NCBI RefSeq assembly: GCF_000156715.1
Contig: NZ_DS999314.1
Span: 157,540 to 221,539 of the forward strand
Length of the DNA stretch: 64,000 bases
Origin: Francisella philomiragia subsp. philomiragia ATCC 25015
GTDB taxonomy: Bacteria > Pseudomonadota > Gammaproteobacteria > Francisellales > Francisellaceae
Direction of reading: 5' to 3'
The position numbers and the translations under genes are program-made. Shown in pieces: positions 7,875-20,077 of the stretch; the first letter of the stretch is position 1; each line of letters opens with the position of its first letter. The notes beneath the pieces are model-generated. The model was not told the DNA's origin, did not search any database, and saw only the letters and a program-made list of their open reading frames with translations.

Positions 7875-10800
7875 ATGACTAATCTAGATGCAAACACAAT
7901 AACTTTACAAGGTCGCCATATTATCGAGGCTAGTGCTGGTACTGGTAAGACTTTTAATATTACTACTTTGTATATTAGGTTATTACTTGAAAAAAAGCTA
8001 TTACCCAAAGATATCCTTGTAATGACCTTTACCAAAGATGCTACCCAAGAGATTATCGGTAGAGTGGAAGCTAAGATTAGAGATGTGTTAGCAGATCATA
8101 AAAGTTGTAAAGAAGTTTTATCCGATGAAGACTATAAACATATCAAAAGAGCGTTATTAGAAGTTGATGAAGCAGCTATATTTACTATTCATGGGTTTTG
8201 TAAAAAAGTCCTAAGTGAGCAAGCATTTGCTAGTGGTATGGAGATGGATGTCTCTATGGAGGTCGATACTTCAGATATTTTGCAAAAAGTAGTAGAGGAT
8301 TTTTTTAGAAAACATATCAATAAAAATAAAACAAACTTTGAATATTTACAAGCATATAAGCTACATACTCCAGAGAAGTTTTTGGATAATCTAAGGAATG
8401 TTGTTAGGTCTAGTTATGAACTATTAACAAAGCAAGCTATAAGCTTAGATGAATTTAAAATACTTAAAAAGCAACAGCTGGAATTATTTTTAAATAATCA
8501 TGATATCGTAGATGACTTTTTATCTAAATTAGGAAAAGGCGAGCCACAGGGCAAGAGAGTTGATGAATACCATAGAATTTTAGAATGGTTGAAATTAGAT
8601 AATCAAACACTATTCCCAGATGATATATCTATAATTACAGATGGCAGAAAGATAAATGCAAAACTAATAAAACCGATTTTTATTGGTGTAAAAGAATTAA
8701 GAGACTTACAGGAAGAAATAAAGAAAGCAAATGCAACCCAATTTATCAAACAAGCCTGCCTGCAAATCCGCCAAGATTTTTCAAAAGCCAAAGAGCAAAA
8801 AGGTGTTTTAGACTTTGATGATTTGATTACTAAACTTTGTCATAGTGTCAAAAAGTTACCAGATTTAGTCAAGACTTTACAACATCAATATCCAGTTGCT
8901 CTTATCGATGAGTTTCAAGATACCGATGCTGAGCAGTATCAGATACTCGATACTATTTATCCTCAGAGTAATAAGCTACCCCATTCCCCTCTTGAGAGGG
9001 GTGCCGACAGGCGGAGTGTGGTGTCTGTGACTGATTCCCCTTCGTCCCAAAGGGGAATAGATGATTTGTTATTGCTAATGATAGGCGATCCAAAGCAAGC
9101 AATTTATGGTTTTAGGGGTGGTGATATCTTCACATATCTAAAGGCTAAAGATAGTTGCTCTAGTGACAATCAGTGGAGCATGGATACTAACTGGCGCTCA
9201 ACTAGTGAGATGATAAAGGCTTACAATAGACTTTTTTATAAACAAGATTATCAGCCAGAAGAAGAGGGTCAAATTGGAGCTAATATCTTTAGTGATGGTA
9301 TTGGCTATCAGCTTGTTAAAGCATCACCAAAGGCAAATGAGAAAGCAAAAGACTTTGATGATAACCTTAAACCAATAAATTATTTCTATTATCAAGTGGC
9401 TGAAGATGATAACAAAAGTGATATCGATAGTAATTTATCAGCATGGACTGCTAATGAGATTGTCAGGCTATTAAATTCTAAAAAAGTTGTAGAAAGTGAT
9501 ATCGCAATTTTGGTAGAGAATGGTAAGCAAGCAAAGGTTATTCAAAAAGCTCTACAAGCTAAGAAACTAAGCTCAGTATATCTAAGTCAGCGCGATAATG
9601 TCTATCATAGCCAAGAGGCTACGGAGATATTAGCTCTTATGGAAGGTATAAACGATCTTGAAAATAAATCTATGCTAAAAAGAGCGTTATCAACTAGTTT
9701 GCTTGGTGGTAGAGCTGATAAATTTATTAGTTATATTGATGAAAATGATGTCTCTGCATGGGATGAAGAGATAGAAAAAGCAAAATCTCTAAGACAACAA
9801 TGGCATAAATATGGTTTTATGGCATTTATTATGCAAGTTATACATCAGAACTTCACTCAAAGATCGGATTCAAAAGAACGTGTTATCACAAATATTCTCC
9901 ATTTAGCTGAGCTTATAAAAGTAGCTGAGAATAAATATAAACACCCAAATCAGCTAATCAAATGGTATCGCCAACAGCTAAATAGTACAGCTACAAGTGA
10001 GGGCGAACTTCGATTAGAGAGTGATGATAATCTAATTAAGATAATTACAATTCACGGTTCAAAAGGGCTTGAGTACTCAGTTGTATTTATACCATTTGCA
10101 AGTTATGTAAGCAAAAAGAAATTTGAGGCGAGTGATTTCTCTAAATACTATGATAAAAATATTAAACAGACAGTCTATAAAATTGGTAAGGATGACAGTG
10201 TAAAACCACAAATAGAAAATGAAGTTATAGAGGAATTAATGCGCCTATTTTATGTGGCTGTTACACGTGCAGAGCATAGATGTTATATTGGAGTTGCAAA
10301 ATACCAAGATAAAAAATCCGATATTTCATTTAGAAGTCCATTAGCAAGATTTTTAGATTATCAAAAAGATGATGATTGGTTAGAAAAAATCCAAAATATA
10401 ACAGCAAATCCTACTAATCAAAGTTCGCTTATAGATGTAGCTACAAGTCATTGTTATGAAAGTGAGAATTTAATTACAAATGACCAATTTGACCATGATA
10501 CTTTACAAAACCTCAAAGCGAATGATATTAATAAGTTAGCAAATGATAGTTGGGAGATGTTGTCTTTCTCAAAAATATCAAAGTCAAAAGTTCAAAATAC
10601 CGCATTAGAAAAAGAAAATGATGAGTCTGAAGATGATAGTGCTCAAAAATCTCAGCAGGAATTAGAGTTTAGATTCACAGCTTCCAAAGGAGCAGATATT
10701 GGTAATATTTTGCATAATGTTTTAGAGCATACGGATTTTAGCCTAGGCAAGATAGATGATAATCTTTTGCAAGAGCAAATGGATAGATATAAAGTAGTTG

Positions 10801-11450
10801 CTGCAGAAGATTTTGATAAGCTTAAAGTATGGTTAGAAGAGTGTTTAGTCGCTCCAATTCTATTTTCAATAGATACGAAAATAGGTGTCATTCCGTCAGG
10901 CTTGACCACGGGATCTATAGGTGACAACAAAAGCTTTTGCTTAAAAGATATTCCAAATACAAAAACCTTAAAAGAAGCAGAGTTTTATTTTCCTATATCA
11001 AATGAAAAACTATACAAGAAAAATATTATAGAGATTTTAGCAGAATATCGTAATCAAAATATTTATTATGATGATTTTGCTAGTCAAAAGATTTTTGGTA
11101 TGCTTCATGGTTTTATTGATTTGATTTTTGAATATGATGGTAAGTTTTATGTGGCAGATTATAAGTCAAACTATCTAGGTGATAAATTAGAAGATTATAA
11201 TCAAGCTGCTATGAGTGAGAAAAATCAAAGTAGCTTTTATGATTTACAATATCTAATATATAGCGTTGCCTTGGATAAGTACCTGCGACAAAACATTAAA
11301 AATTATAATTATGAAAAGCATTTTGGTGGAGTATATTATTTCTATCTTAGAGGTATGAAAGATGGTCATGGGGTTTATCGAGCTAGACCAACTTTAGAGA
11401 TTATTAACAAAATTGCTAATCTATTTAATGGGGATGACTATCATGTATAA
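7875..11450 (+). CDS. recB: RecB, exonuclease V beta chain (helicase and nuclease)
   Basis: The UvrD-type 3'-5' helicase and nuclease subunit of RecBCD, 1191 residues from the ATG at 7875 (a TTG at 7866 is a less likely start). Walker A is EASAGTGKT at residues 18-26. Walker B is ALIDEFQDTD near 345. Motif III is IGDPKQAIYGFRGGD near 405. GSKGLEYSVVFIPF and RLFYVAVTRAE are the late helicase motifs. The C-terminal nuclease has GADIGNILHNVLEH, GFIDLIFE (near 1080), VADYKSNYLG (near 1095) and YDLQYLIYSVAL, so catalytic residues are intact. Two stretches are foreign-looking: about 30 extra residues between motifs II and III, and about 10 between the helicase and nuclease parts. Both coincide with palindromic DNA insertions (see the repeats). 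It overlaps recD by 8 bp. Confidence 0.96.
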   Translation: MTNLDANTITLQGRHIIEASAGTGKTFNITTLYIRLLLEKKLLPKDILVMTFTKDATQEIIGRVEAKIRDVLADHKSCKEVLSDEDYKHIKRALLEVDEAAIFTIHGFCKKVLSEQAFASGMEMDVSMEVDTSDILQKVVEDFFRKHINKNKTNFEYLQAYKLHTPEKFLDNLRNVVRSSYELLTKQAISLDEFKILKKQQLELFLNNHDIVDDFLSKLGKGEPQGKRVDEYHRILEWLKLDNQTLFPDDISIITDGRKINAKLIKPIFIGVKELRDLQEEIKKANATQFIKQACLQIRQDFSKAKEQKGVLDFDDLITKLCHSVKKLPDLVKTLQHQYPVALIDEFQDTDAEQYQILDTIYPQSNKLPHSPLERGADRRSVVSVTDSPSSQRGIDDLLLLMIGDPKQAIYGFRGGDIFTYLKAKDSCSSDNQWSMDTNWRSTSEMIKAYNRLFYKQDYQPEEEGQIGANIFSDGIGYQLVKASPKANEKAKDFDDNLKPINYFYYQVAEDDNKSDIDSNLSAWTANEIVRLLNSKKVVESDIAILVENGKQAKVIQKALQAKKLSSVYLSQRDNVYHSQEATEILALMEGINDLENKSMLKRALSTSLLGGRADKFISYIDENDVSAWDEEIEKAKSLRQQWHKYGFMAFIMQVIHQNFTQRSDSKERVITNILHLAELIKVAENKYKHPNQLIKWYRQQLNSTATSEGELRLESDDNLIKIITIHGSKGLEYSVVFIPFASYVSKKKFEASDFSKYYDKNIKQTVYKIGKDDSVKPQIENEVIEELMRLFYVAVTRAEHRCYIGVAKYQDKKSDISFRSPLARFLDYQKDDDWLEKIQNITANPTNQSSLIDVATSHCYESENLITNDQFDHDTLQNLKANDINKLANDSWEMLSFSKISKSKVQNTALEKENDESEDDSAQKSQQELEFRFTASKGADIGNILHNVLEHTDFSLGKIDDNLLQEQMDRYKVVAAEDFDKLKVWLEECLVAPILFSIDTKIGVIPSGLTTGSIGDNKSFCLKDIPNTKTLKEAEFYFPISNEKLYKKNIIEILAEYRNQNIYYDDFASQKIFGMLHGFIDLIFEYDGKFYVADYKSNYLGDKLEDYNQAAMSEKNQSSFYDLQYLIYSVALDKYLRQNIKNYNYEKHFGGVYYFYLRGMKDGHGVYRARPTLEIINKIANLFNGDDYHV
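8983..9058. repeat. GC-rich palindromic element inserted in frame in recB
   Basis: A 76-bp unit bounded by the inverted ends ATTCCCCT (8983-8990) and AGGGGAAT (9051-9058). Inside are two perfect hairpins: CCCCTC-TTGA-GAGGGG (8986-9001) and ATTCCCCTT-7 nt-AAGGGGAAT (9034-9058). Base composition is far more GC-rich than its surroundings. It encodes about 25 residues (PHSPLERGADRRSV and following) that have no counterpart in the RecB loop between the DEFQDTD and GDPKQAIYGFRG motifs. The reading frame is kept. It resembles the small palindromic elements that invade coding sequences in other bacteria, such as Rickettsia RPEs; relation to any named family is not established. Confidence 0.75.
10886..10916. 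repeat. Short REP-like element inserted in frame in recB
   Basis: The stretch TGTCATTCCG...CACGGGATCT has the form of the common dispersed repeat in which TGTCATTCC and GGAATCT-like ends flank a short partial palindrome (CCGT...ACGG arms at 10893-10896 and 10908-10911). It encodes GVIPSGLTTGS inside RecB, between the helicase C-terminus and the FCLKDIP...EFYFPIS start of the nuclease region, where RecB proteins usually have a short linker. The frame is preserved. This unit looks different from the one at 8983-9058, so recB has taken two different insertions. Confidence 0.5.
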
Positions 11451-13218
11451 AACTTTCCATCAAGCTTGTGAGCAATTAGCAGATATTAGAGCTATAGATT
11501 TTTTCTTTGCTAAAGAAGTGTTTGATTTAGTCAAAAAGACTACCCCGTCTATAATCACTTTATCAAGTGATTTATATCCACCCCTTCACGGAGCGAAGGG
11601 GAACGATTTGGAACAAAAAAGTAATGAAGTTTTATTTCATATTTTGATAAAGCTTATGCATGTATATAGCCATGGTCATAGCTGTTTGAAGATAGCAGAT
11701 ATATCAAATAAAACTATTTTTGCTTCAGAGAAAACTAATCAAAGCGATGCTAAAGTAGGCTTTAAAATGCCAAGTTTTGATGAAATTGTAAGTATTTTAG
11801 AGTCTTTAGATTATGATAAATTACCTATATATTTTGCTAAAGAGTATGATTCCTTATATATCAAAAGATTGTGGAATTATGAGGTTGAAATAGCTAACTT
11901 TATAAAATCTAGAACTATCCAAAATATTCAACAAGCCAACCATATTGAAGAAGTTGTAGATAAGCTATTTGAACCTGCTGATGAGATAGATTGGCAAAAA
12001 CAGGCAGTTATCAAAAGTCTAAATTATAATTTTAGTATTATTTCAGGTGGACCTGGTACAGGTAAGACAACTACAGTAGCAAAGCTTTTGCTTGCTATAC
12101 AAATGCTTAATCAAAATCAGCAAAGAATAGCTCTTTTAGCACCAACAGGTAAGGCTGCTCAGAGAATGACGGAATCCTTAAATAGTGTATTAAGTAAAAG
12201 GGTAGACAATGATAGTTATTTAGGATTATCTAATTTAGAAGCTCAAACTATACATAGATTTTTAGGCTTAAGACCAAACTCTACTCATGTGAAATATAAC
12301 GAGCAGTCAAAAGCACCATACGATGTGATTATTGTTGATGAAGCTTCGATGCTTGATATGAATATTTTTATTAAGTTGATTAGAGCAGTAGCTGATAATA
12401 CCAAGCTAATTTTGATAGGTGATACTAATCAGTTACCATCAGTTGAGGCTGGTAGTCTTTTGGCAAACTTTACACACCACAGAGATGGCGATATTACGCC
12501 ATATACAACATTACTTATCAAAAACTATCGTTCACAACAATATATAAATAATCTTGCAGCCTCAGTTCTAAAAGGTAATATTAATATTGATAGTCATCAA
12601 AATGAGAATATTAATTTTCATAGCATAAGGAATTTAGATACTTATTTAAGAGATTATGCAAAGAGATATTCACAGCTTGAAAAGTGCCGTGACTACAAAG
12701 AGGCTCTTACCGAGCTAAATAAATTTAGAATACTTGTAGCTAATAAAAATCTAGAAATTGGTACAGATAAGTTAAATCAGAAAATAGAGAAATTTATGTC
12801 TAAACCTATAGATTCTAGCTATAAGGGTAAACCAATTATGATAACTCAAAATAGTTATTCATTGGGATTATTCAATGGAGATGTAGGGATTATTTGGCCT
12901 GATGATACTGGTAAGCTTCGAGCATATTTTGATGGTAAAGATGCTAAGGCTTTTAGTCTAAATATGCTACCAAAATATGAAAGTGTTTATGCCATGACAA
13001 TTCATAAAACTCAAGGTTCAGAGTTTGATGAAATTGTGATTATTCTTCCAGCAGAAGATAATGAAGCGCTAAGTAAACAGCTCCTGTATACAGCTATTAC
13101 CAGAGCCAAACATAAATTAACGATTATTTCTGAACAAAGTAGCTTAAGAGATATTGCTCAGAAAGATATTAAGAGAAATTCCAATATTAGTGAATTAGTT
13201 AGCTTGAGCACTCAATAA
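11443..13218 (+). CDS. recD: RecD, exonuclease V alpha chain (5'-3' helicase)
   Basis: Superfamily 1B helicase of the RecBCD complex, 591 residues from the ATG at 11443. That start has a GGGG ribosome site 9 bp upstream and overlaps the recB stop by 8 bp, so translation is coupled. An upstream in-frame ATG at 11428 is possible but leaves no room for a ribosome site. Walker A is SGGPGTGKTTTVAKLL near residues 202-217. Walker B is IIVDEASMLD near 295. GDTNQLPSVEAGSLL is motif III, and YAMTIHKTQGSEFDEI and LLYTAITRAKHKL are motifs V and VI. The poorly conserved N-terminal domain contains a GC-rich hairpin insertion around residue 47. The gene ends 8 bp from the end of the convergent coaX. Confidence 0.95.
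   Translation: MYKTFHQACEQLADIRAIDFFFAKEVFDLVKKTTPSIITLSSDLYPPLHGAKGNDLEQKSNEVLFHILIKLMHVYSHGHSCLKIADISNKTIFASEKTNQSDAKVGFKMPSFDEIVSILESLDYDKLPIYFAKEYDSLYIKRLWNYEVEIANFIKSRTIQNIQQANHIEEVVDKLFEPADEIDWQKQAVIKSLNYNFSIISGGPGTGKTTTVAKLLLAIQMLNQNQQRIALLAPTGKAAQRMTESLNSVLSKRVDNDSYLGLSNLEAQTIHRFLGLRPNSTHVKYNEQSKAPYDVIIVDEASMLDMNIFIKLIRAVADNTKLILIGDTNQLPSVEAGSLLANFTHHRDGDITPYTTLLIKNYRSQQYINNLAASVLKGNINIDSHQNENINFHSIRNLDTYLRDYAKRYSQLEKCRDYKEALTELNKFRILVANKNLEIGTDKLNQKIEKFMSKPIDSSYKGKPIMITQNSYSLGLFNGDVGIIWPDDTGKLRAYFDGKDAKAFSLNMLPKYESVYAMTIHKTQGSEFDEIVIILPAEDNEALSKQLLYTAITRAKHKLTIISEQSSLRDIAQKDIKRNSNISELVSLSTQ
11581..11601. repeat. GC-rich hairpin insertion in recD
   Basis: A perfect 7-bp inverted repeat, CCCCTTC-7 nt-GAAGGGG, in otherwise AT-rich coding DNA. 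It encodes PLHGAKGN in the N-terminal domain of RecD. The arm sequence is close to that of the larger element in recB (CCCCTT/AAGGGG), so it may be a short or decayed copy of the same family. The true ends of the inserted unit cannot be seen. Confidence 0.5.
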
Positions 13219-13226
13219 CTTAGAAA

Positions 13227-13997
13227 TTACTTATTCATTTGCCAGATTATTCTAAGTCCATGAAGTAATAAATCAGAGATAATTACATCAAAATATTGTT
13301 CTTTCTCAAATAAGTGAGAATAACCTCCAGTTGCGATTAACACGGGAGGCTTATCTGAGAAACTTTCTTGAGAGATTCTACTAACTATCTCTTTTATAGC
13401 TCCTAATTGACCATATATAAGACCAGATTGAATTTGAGATATAGTTGTCTTACCAAGAGCAGAGCTAGGTTTTGCTATAGTCACATTTGATAGTTTTGCA
13501 GTCTTTTGCGATAGGCTATCCATTGATAGATTAATTCCAGGTAGAATTGCACCGCCTATATAAGATTTATTTTGCTTGATAGCACATATAGTTGTTGCAG
13601 TACCAAAATCAACAATGATAATGTTCTTAGATGGAAAGTTAGAGATAGCTGCAACTGAGTTTGCAACACGATCGGCACCTAAATCTAGAGGATTTTTGAT
13701 ATCAAGTTTTAATCCTGTTTTTATGCCAGGTTTTAACTCAAGAGGTGTAATCCCTAGATATTTTTTACAAGCAGAATTGACAGAATACTCTAGATGAGGA
13801 ACAACAGATGAAAGTACAACTGCTTCAATATCTTCAATATCAAGCTTTTTTCTCTCAAAGAATGATAACAGAAATATGCCTAGCGTATCGGAGGTACACG
13901 GAGTAGTAGAAGGGTAGCGAAAGTTGTGCTTAATTTGATCTCCTACAAATACTCCACCAAAAATATGTGAGTTACCAATATCTATGCATACTATCAT
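13227..13997 (-). CDS. coaX: Type III pantothenate kinase
   Basis: Phosphorylates pantothenate to 4'-phosphopantothenate, the first step from pantothenate to coenzyme A. The 256-residue length is normal. The ASKHA-fold motifs are clear: [12 protein letters not shown] at residues 4-15 (phosphate 1 with the catalytic Asp), [12 protein letters not shown] near 100-111 (pantothenate binding) and [10 protein letters not shown] near 125-134 (phosphate 2). There is no P-loop, which separates it from the type I enzyme CoaA. It is the last gene of the pantothenate operon, 3 bp after panD, with a GGAGAA ribosome site. So this operon carries pantothenate synthesis straight through to its first phosphorylation. 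Confidence 0.96.
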   Translation of the reverse strand: MIVCIDIGNSHIFGGVFVGDQIKHNFRYPSTTPCTSDTLGIFLLSFFERKKLDIEDIEAVVLSSVVPHLEYSVNSACKKYLGITPLELKPGIKTGLKLDIKNPLDLGADRVANSVAAISNFPSKNIIIVDFGTATTICAIKQNKSYIGGAILPGINLSMDSLSQKTAKLSNVTIAKPSSALGKTTISQIQSGLIYGQLGAIKEIVSRISQESFSDKPPVLIATGGYSHLFEKEQYFDVIISDLLLHGLRIIWQMNK

Positions 13998-14000
13998 TTA

Positions 14001-14336
14001 TTATTCTCCGGTTTTTAGGTCAACAAGCTTAGGTTTTATATTTTCTCTAGTAGGATCAACTTGTGCATAACTAATAATAAACAGCTGATCACCTATTTCA
14101 CATCTTCTAGCAGCAGGGCCGTTTAGTGCGATAGTTTTACTATTTGGCTCGCCCTTGATTACATAAGTTTCAAGACGCTCACCGTTGTTTAAGTTTACTA
14201 CTTGTACTTTCTCATTTTCAATAATATTTGCTTGTTTCATTATCTCACTATCGATAGTGATACTACCTACATAAAATAAATCTTTGCCAGTTACTGTAGC
14301 GTATGAGATTTTTGATTTTAAAACTGAAATTAACAT
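14001..14336 (-). CDS. panD: Aspartate 1-decarboxylase (pyruvoyl enzyme precursor)
   Basis: Makes beta-alanine from L-aspartate for pantothenate synthesis. The 111-residue proenzyme is of normal length. It contains the self-processing site YVGSITID, in which the Gly24-Ser25 bond is cleaved and Ser25 becomes the pyruvoyl cofactor. [21 protein letters not shown] matches the conserved C-terminal block. The ATG lies within the last codons of panC (7-bp overlap), with an AAGGAGA ribosome site somewhat far upstream (11 bp). It is followed 3 bp later by coaX. Confidence 0.96.
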   Translation of the reverse strand: MLISVLKSKISYATVTGKDLFYVGSITIDSEIMKQANIIENEKVQVVNLNNGERLETYVIKGEPNSKTIALNGPAARRCEIGDQLFIISYAQVDPTRENIKPKLVDLKTGE

Positions 14337-15115
14337 GATGGTCCTGTCTCCTTTAGGAAGTTGTCAATTAAACGTACTTTACTAATGTAAAGTGCCAAAA
14401 ATATTCTGTTATTAATTTTTTGAATGTATTCTGTTGTTGCACCAGTAGAATTAATCTTATTAGTTAGTTCTTCTAAGTCTGAGAAATTATCTTGTCTAAG
14501 TATTTCGTATACCTTATTAGCAATTTTCATGTCAGCAGATGTTAGATTTTTATTTCTAGAGCTAAGAGGAAGCCCTGTTGCTTCTCTTTGTGTTGAGCAA
14601 ACTATAACCTTTGTTTTGATAAAAAAATCTTTAACAAGTTGTTTGATTAGCATAACTTGTTGGTAGTCTTTTTCGCCTAAGTAGAGATTATCAGGCTTAG
14701 TAATTTGTAGTAGCTTTAGTACTACAGTTAGCATACCACTGAAATGTCCAGGTCTAGCTTTACCTTCTAGGATATTCGCAATTTCAAGCTCAGGTTGTAT
14801 TCTCAATAGGTTACCATCGGGATAGATATCTTTTTCACTAGGGTTAAATAATATATCGACATCAAGAGATTCTAATATTTGTATATCTTGCTGTAGTTGG
14901 TTTGGATATGTTTGATAATCATTTGGATTATTAAATTGAGTTGGATTTACAAATATACTGACAATAGCCACATCATTTTCTGATTTGGATTTTTTGATTA
15001 GGCTTATATGACCACTATGTAACGCACCCATTGTTGGGACAAAGCCTATTTTTTGATCTTTAGTGAAACTTTCTCTTAGCAAACTAAATTGCTCAATATT
15101 TTTAGAAATAATCAT
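14330..15115 (-). CDS. panC: Pantothenate synthetase (pantoate-beta-alanine ligase)
   Basis: Joins pantoate and beta-alanine using ATP, through a pantoyl-adenylate. From the ATG at 15115 the protein has 261 residues. This start has AAGGAG at 8 bp and overlaps the end of panB by 14 bp; a longer reading from 15163 would add 16 residues inside panB that do not resemble the family. Motifs are [13 protein letters not shown] (residues 24-36, with the HxGH nucleotide-binding motif), [27 protein letters not shown] and LPLSSRN, the equivalent of the KMSKS loop. The C-terminal dimerisation part is somewhat short, which is within the family's range. Confidence 0.95.
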   Translation of the reverse strand: MIISKNIEQFSLLRESFTKDQKIGFVPTMGALHSGHISLIKKSKSENDVAIVSIFVNPTQFNNPNDYQTYPNQLQQDIQILESLDVDILFNPSEKDIYPDGNLLRIQPELEIANILEGKARPGHFSGMLTVVLKLLQITKPDNLYLGEKDYQQVMLIKQLVKDFFIKTKVIVCSTQREATGLPLSSRNKNLTSADMKIANKVYEILRQDNFSDLEELTNKINSTGATTEYIQKINNRIFLALYISKVRLIDNFLKETGPSC

Positions 15116-15899
15116 AGCTATACTCCTTAGTTGGAAAAATATTAGCTTTCGTCTCTTTAACATACGTATTTATAGCTTCAGAAAATATCTCAGAAGCACT
15201 TATATATTTCTTGACAAATTTTGGTTGAAAGTCAGTATTCATACCCAGCATATCTTGGAGAACCAAAATCTGACCATCGGTATCACTACCAGCTCCAATA
15301 CCTATTGTTGGGATATTCAAATTTTGTGTAATATTTTTAGCAATATTTGTCGGTATACATTCTAGAACTATCCCAAAACATCCTGCTTGCTCAAGAAGCT
15401 TAGCTTCTTCAAGTAAATGCTTAGCAGCCTCTTCAGTTTTACCTTGAACTTTAAAACCACCAAAACTATTTATAAATTGAGGAGTCATACCAATATGACC
15501 CATAACTGGAACACCAGAATCTACGATATGTTTGATAATATCTAAATTTCCTGAACTACCTTCGAGCTTAACCGCATGAGCTCCTGATTGAATCAAAGCC
15601 GTAACAGCTTGCATTGTTGTTTCTAATGATTGGCGATAACTCATAAATGGCAAATCAGCGATGATGAATTTATCTGTAGCACCATTAGCTACCGCTTGAG
15701 TCATGAACTGTATATCAGCTAGAGTTGTATAGGTAGTATTTTTTTTACCCAGTAATACCATACCACCACTATCTCCAACGAGTATACAATCTATATCTGT
15801 TGAGTTTATAATTTTAGCTAAAGTATAGTCATAGCAAGTTACCATCGAGATTTTTTCTCGATTCGCTTTAGCTTTTTTGAAGCCTAAAACTGATTTCAT
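15102..15899 (-). CDS. panB: 3-methyl-2-oxobutanoate hydroxymethyltransferase
   Basis: Transfers a hydroxymethyl group from 5,10-methylene-tetrahydrofolate to 2-oxoisovalerate, giving ketopantoate. The 265-residue length is normal. It has [13 protein letters not shown] near residue 19, [13 protein letters not shown] near 39-51 (metal-binding Asp), [11 protein letters not shown] near 80 and AVKLEGSSG near 112. MGHIGMTPQ and [21 protein letters not shown] are the C-terminal signatures. The ATG overlaps the panG stop as ATGA, with a GGGAGA ribosome site inside panG. The order panG-panB places the reductase next to the enzyme that makes its substrate. Confidence 0.96.
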   Translation of the reverse strand: MKSVLGFKKAKANREKISMVTCYDYTLAKIINSTDIDCILVGDSGGMVLLGKKNTTYTTLADIQFMTQAVANGATDKFIIADLPFMSYRQSLETTMQAVTALIQSGAHAVKLEGSSGNLDIIKHIVDSGVPVMGHIGMTPQFINSFGGFKVQGKTEEAAKHLLEEAKLLEQAGCFGIVLECIPTNIAKNITQNLNIPTIGIGAGSDTDGQILVLQDMLGMNTDFQPKFVKKYISASEIFSEAINTYVKETKANIFPTKEYSYDYF

Positions 15900-16618
15900 T
15901 TCATCTTTTCTCCCTTGTTTGAAAATTGATTAACAATGGCTCTAAAAACATCATAGAAATCATCATCAATTAAAGCATTGAGATCCTTTTGTAGTGTAAG
16001 GCTATCCCCTCTAGCTATCGGGCCTGATAGGGCATGATGATTGTGTTTGATATTTTTAAAAGTGGTTTCTAAAAATGGTGTCAGATACTCTTGATTTATA
16101 CCAAAGCGATTCTGCATTTCAGTATAGAATTTCTGCCAGATTAATGTGCTTACATTATTAGCTAAAACACACATTGCGTGATAATACGCTTTTTGACTTT
16201 TATTGATACAAAAATTAGTGTTAGGTAGCTTAGGTAAAAGCTCACTAAATGCGATACTTCTATCACAAGTTACAAATGCAATCGATTTGTACTCATCTAA
16301 AGAGTACAAGTTCTTATCAGGGAAGCTTTGTAAAGGATGTGCTGAATAAGCATTTTCGATATCCAAAAGACCAGAGAAGTGAATCACTATTAGCCTTTTT
16401 GATTTATTTGTGAGATATTTATCTACAAAACTTTGTATCTCAGAGTCTTTGATTAAGACTAAAACATGAGTTGCATTATCTAATAATTTATCAAGCTGAT
16501 CTAACGATTCATTTCGAGACCATTGTCTGAAATCTAGGTTTAAGCATTTAAAATAATAGCACATATGTGCCGCTACATTGCCGTTGCCGACAATGACATA
16601 TCTAGGTACCTGTTGCAT
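15896..16618 (-). CDS. panG: PanG-type ketopantoate reductase
   Basis: A 240-residue Rossmann-fold protein with a DUF2520-like C-terminal helical part. Its N-terminus carries the dinucleotide-binding loop [12 protein letters not shown] (residues 8-19), and [22 protein letters not shown] is the conserved middle block of this family. PanG was described in Francisella as an alternative ketopantoate reductase that replaces PanE. Its position as first gene of a panG-panB-panC-panD-coaX operon agrees, since no panE-like gene is present here. It makes pantoate from ketopantoate with NAD(P)H. No ribosome site is obvious before the ATG, so the transcript may have a short leader. The identification rests on length, fold motif and context. 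Confidence 0.88.
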   Translation of the reverse strand: MQQVPRYVIVGNGNVAAHMCYYFKCLNLDFRQWSRNESLDQLDKLLDNATHVLVLIKDSEIQSFVDKYLTNKSKRLIVIHFSGLLDIENAYSAHPLQSFPDKNLYSLDEYKSIAFVTCDRSIAFSELLPKLPNTNFCINKSQKAYYHAMCVLANNVSTLIWQKFYTEMQNRFGINQEYLTPFLETTFKNIKHNHHALSGPIARGDSLTLQKDLNALIDDDFYDVFRAIVNQFSNKGEKMK

Positions 16619-19500
<2,882 letters not shown>

Positions 19501-19588
19501 TAACAGTTTACAACTTCTGTGCTTTATCATAGAATTAAATTGTGGATACTTTTTATTAAATCACTTACAAAATTATTAAAGGGTTACT

Positions 19589-20077
19589 ATGAAAATAAGA
19601 AAAGCAACATCTAAAGATTTCAAAGATATGCTAAATATATGGAAAGAGTGTATATCTACAACCTGTGAATTTTTAACAACGAGTGAGATAAATAAAGAAG
19701 TTGAAATTCTAGAACAAAAATATTTCGATACGCCAGAAACTAAGTGTTTTGTCCAAGTTGTGGATGATAAAAATGTAGGCTTTGCATGTATTAGAGATAA
19801 GGAACTATTGTTTTCCCCTGTATTACCAAGCTTTTTTGGTAAAGGTCTTGGTGAAGCAATGGTTAAGTATTTATTTGAAAATCATGATATAGATACTGCT
19901 TATGTCTATTGCTCTGATATGCACTCTCTAGCATTTTATACAGCATTAGGATTTATTATTGATGATAGAATAGATGATATTTTCTTTGATAATAGATATA
20001 AACTAAACAGATTAAAATTGTCCATATCTCCAAAGGAAGCCGCTGAGAGAATTGCAGCTAAGAAGAAATCTTCTTAA
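19589..20077 (+). CDS. GNAT-family N-acetyltransferase
   Basis: A 162-residue single-domain acetyltransferase. It starts with MKIRKATSKDFKDMLNIW, the usual GNAT first strand and helix. It has LPSFFGKGLGEAMVKYLFE near residues 90-108, a variant of the acetyl-CoA loop (Q/RxxGxG/A with Gly-Lys-Gly-Leu-Gly here), and HSLAFYTALGFIIDD, the common C-terminal yeast-type block. The acceptor is unknown. A weak GGG ribosome site precedes the ATG. Its 3' end overlaps the end of the convergent rsmB by 20 bp, so the two compete for the same stretch. It may be co-transcribed with ligA, which lies 89 bp beyond the preceding gene. Confidence 0.8.
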   Translation: MKIRKATSKDFKDMLNIWKECISTTCEFLTTSEINKEVEILEQKYFDTPETKCFVQVVDDKNVGFACIRDKELLFSPVLPSFFGKGLGEAMVKYLFENHDIDTAYVYCSDMHSLAFYTALGFIIDDRIDDIFFDNRYKLNRLKLSISPKEAAERIAAKKKSS

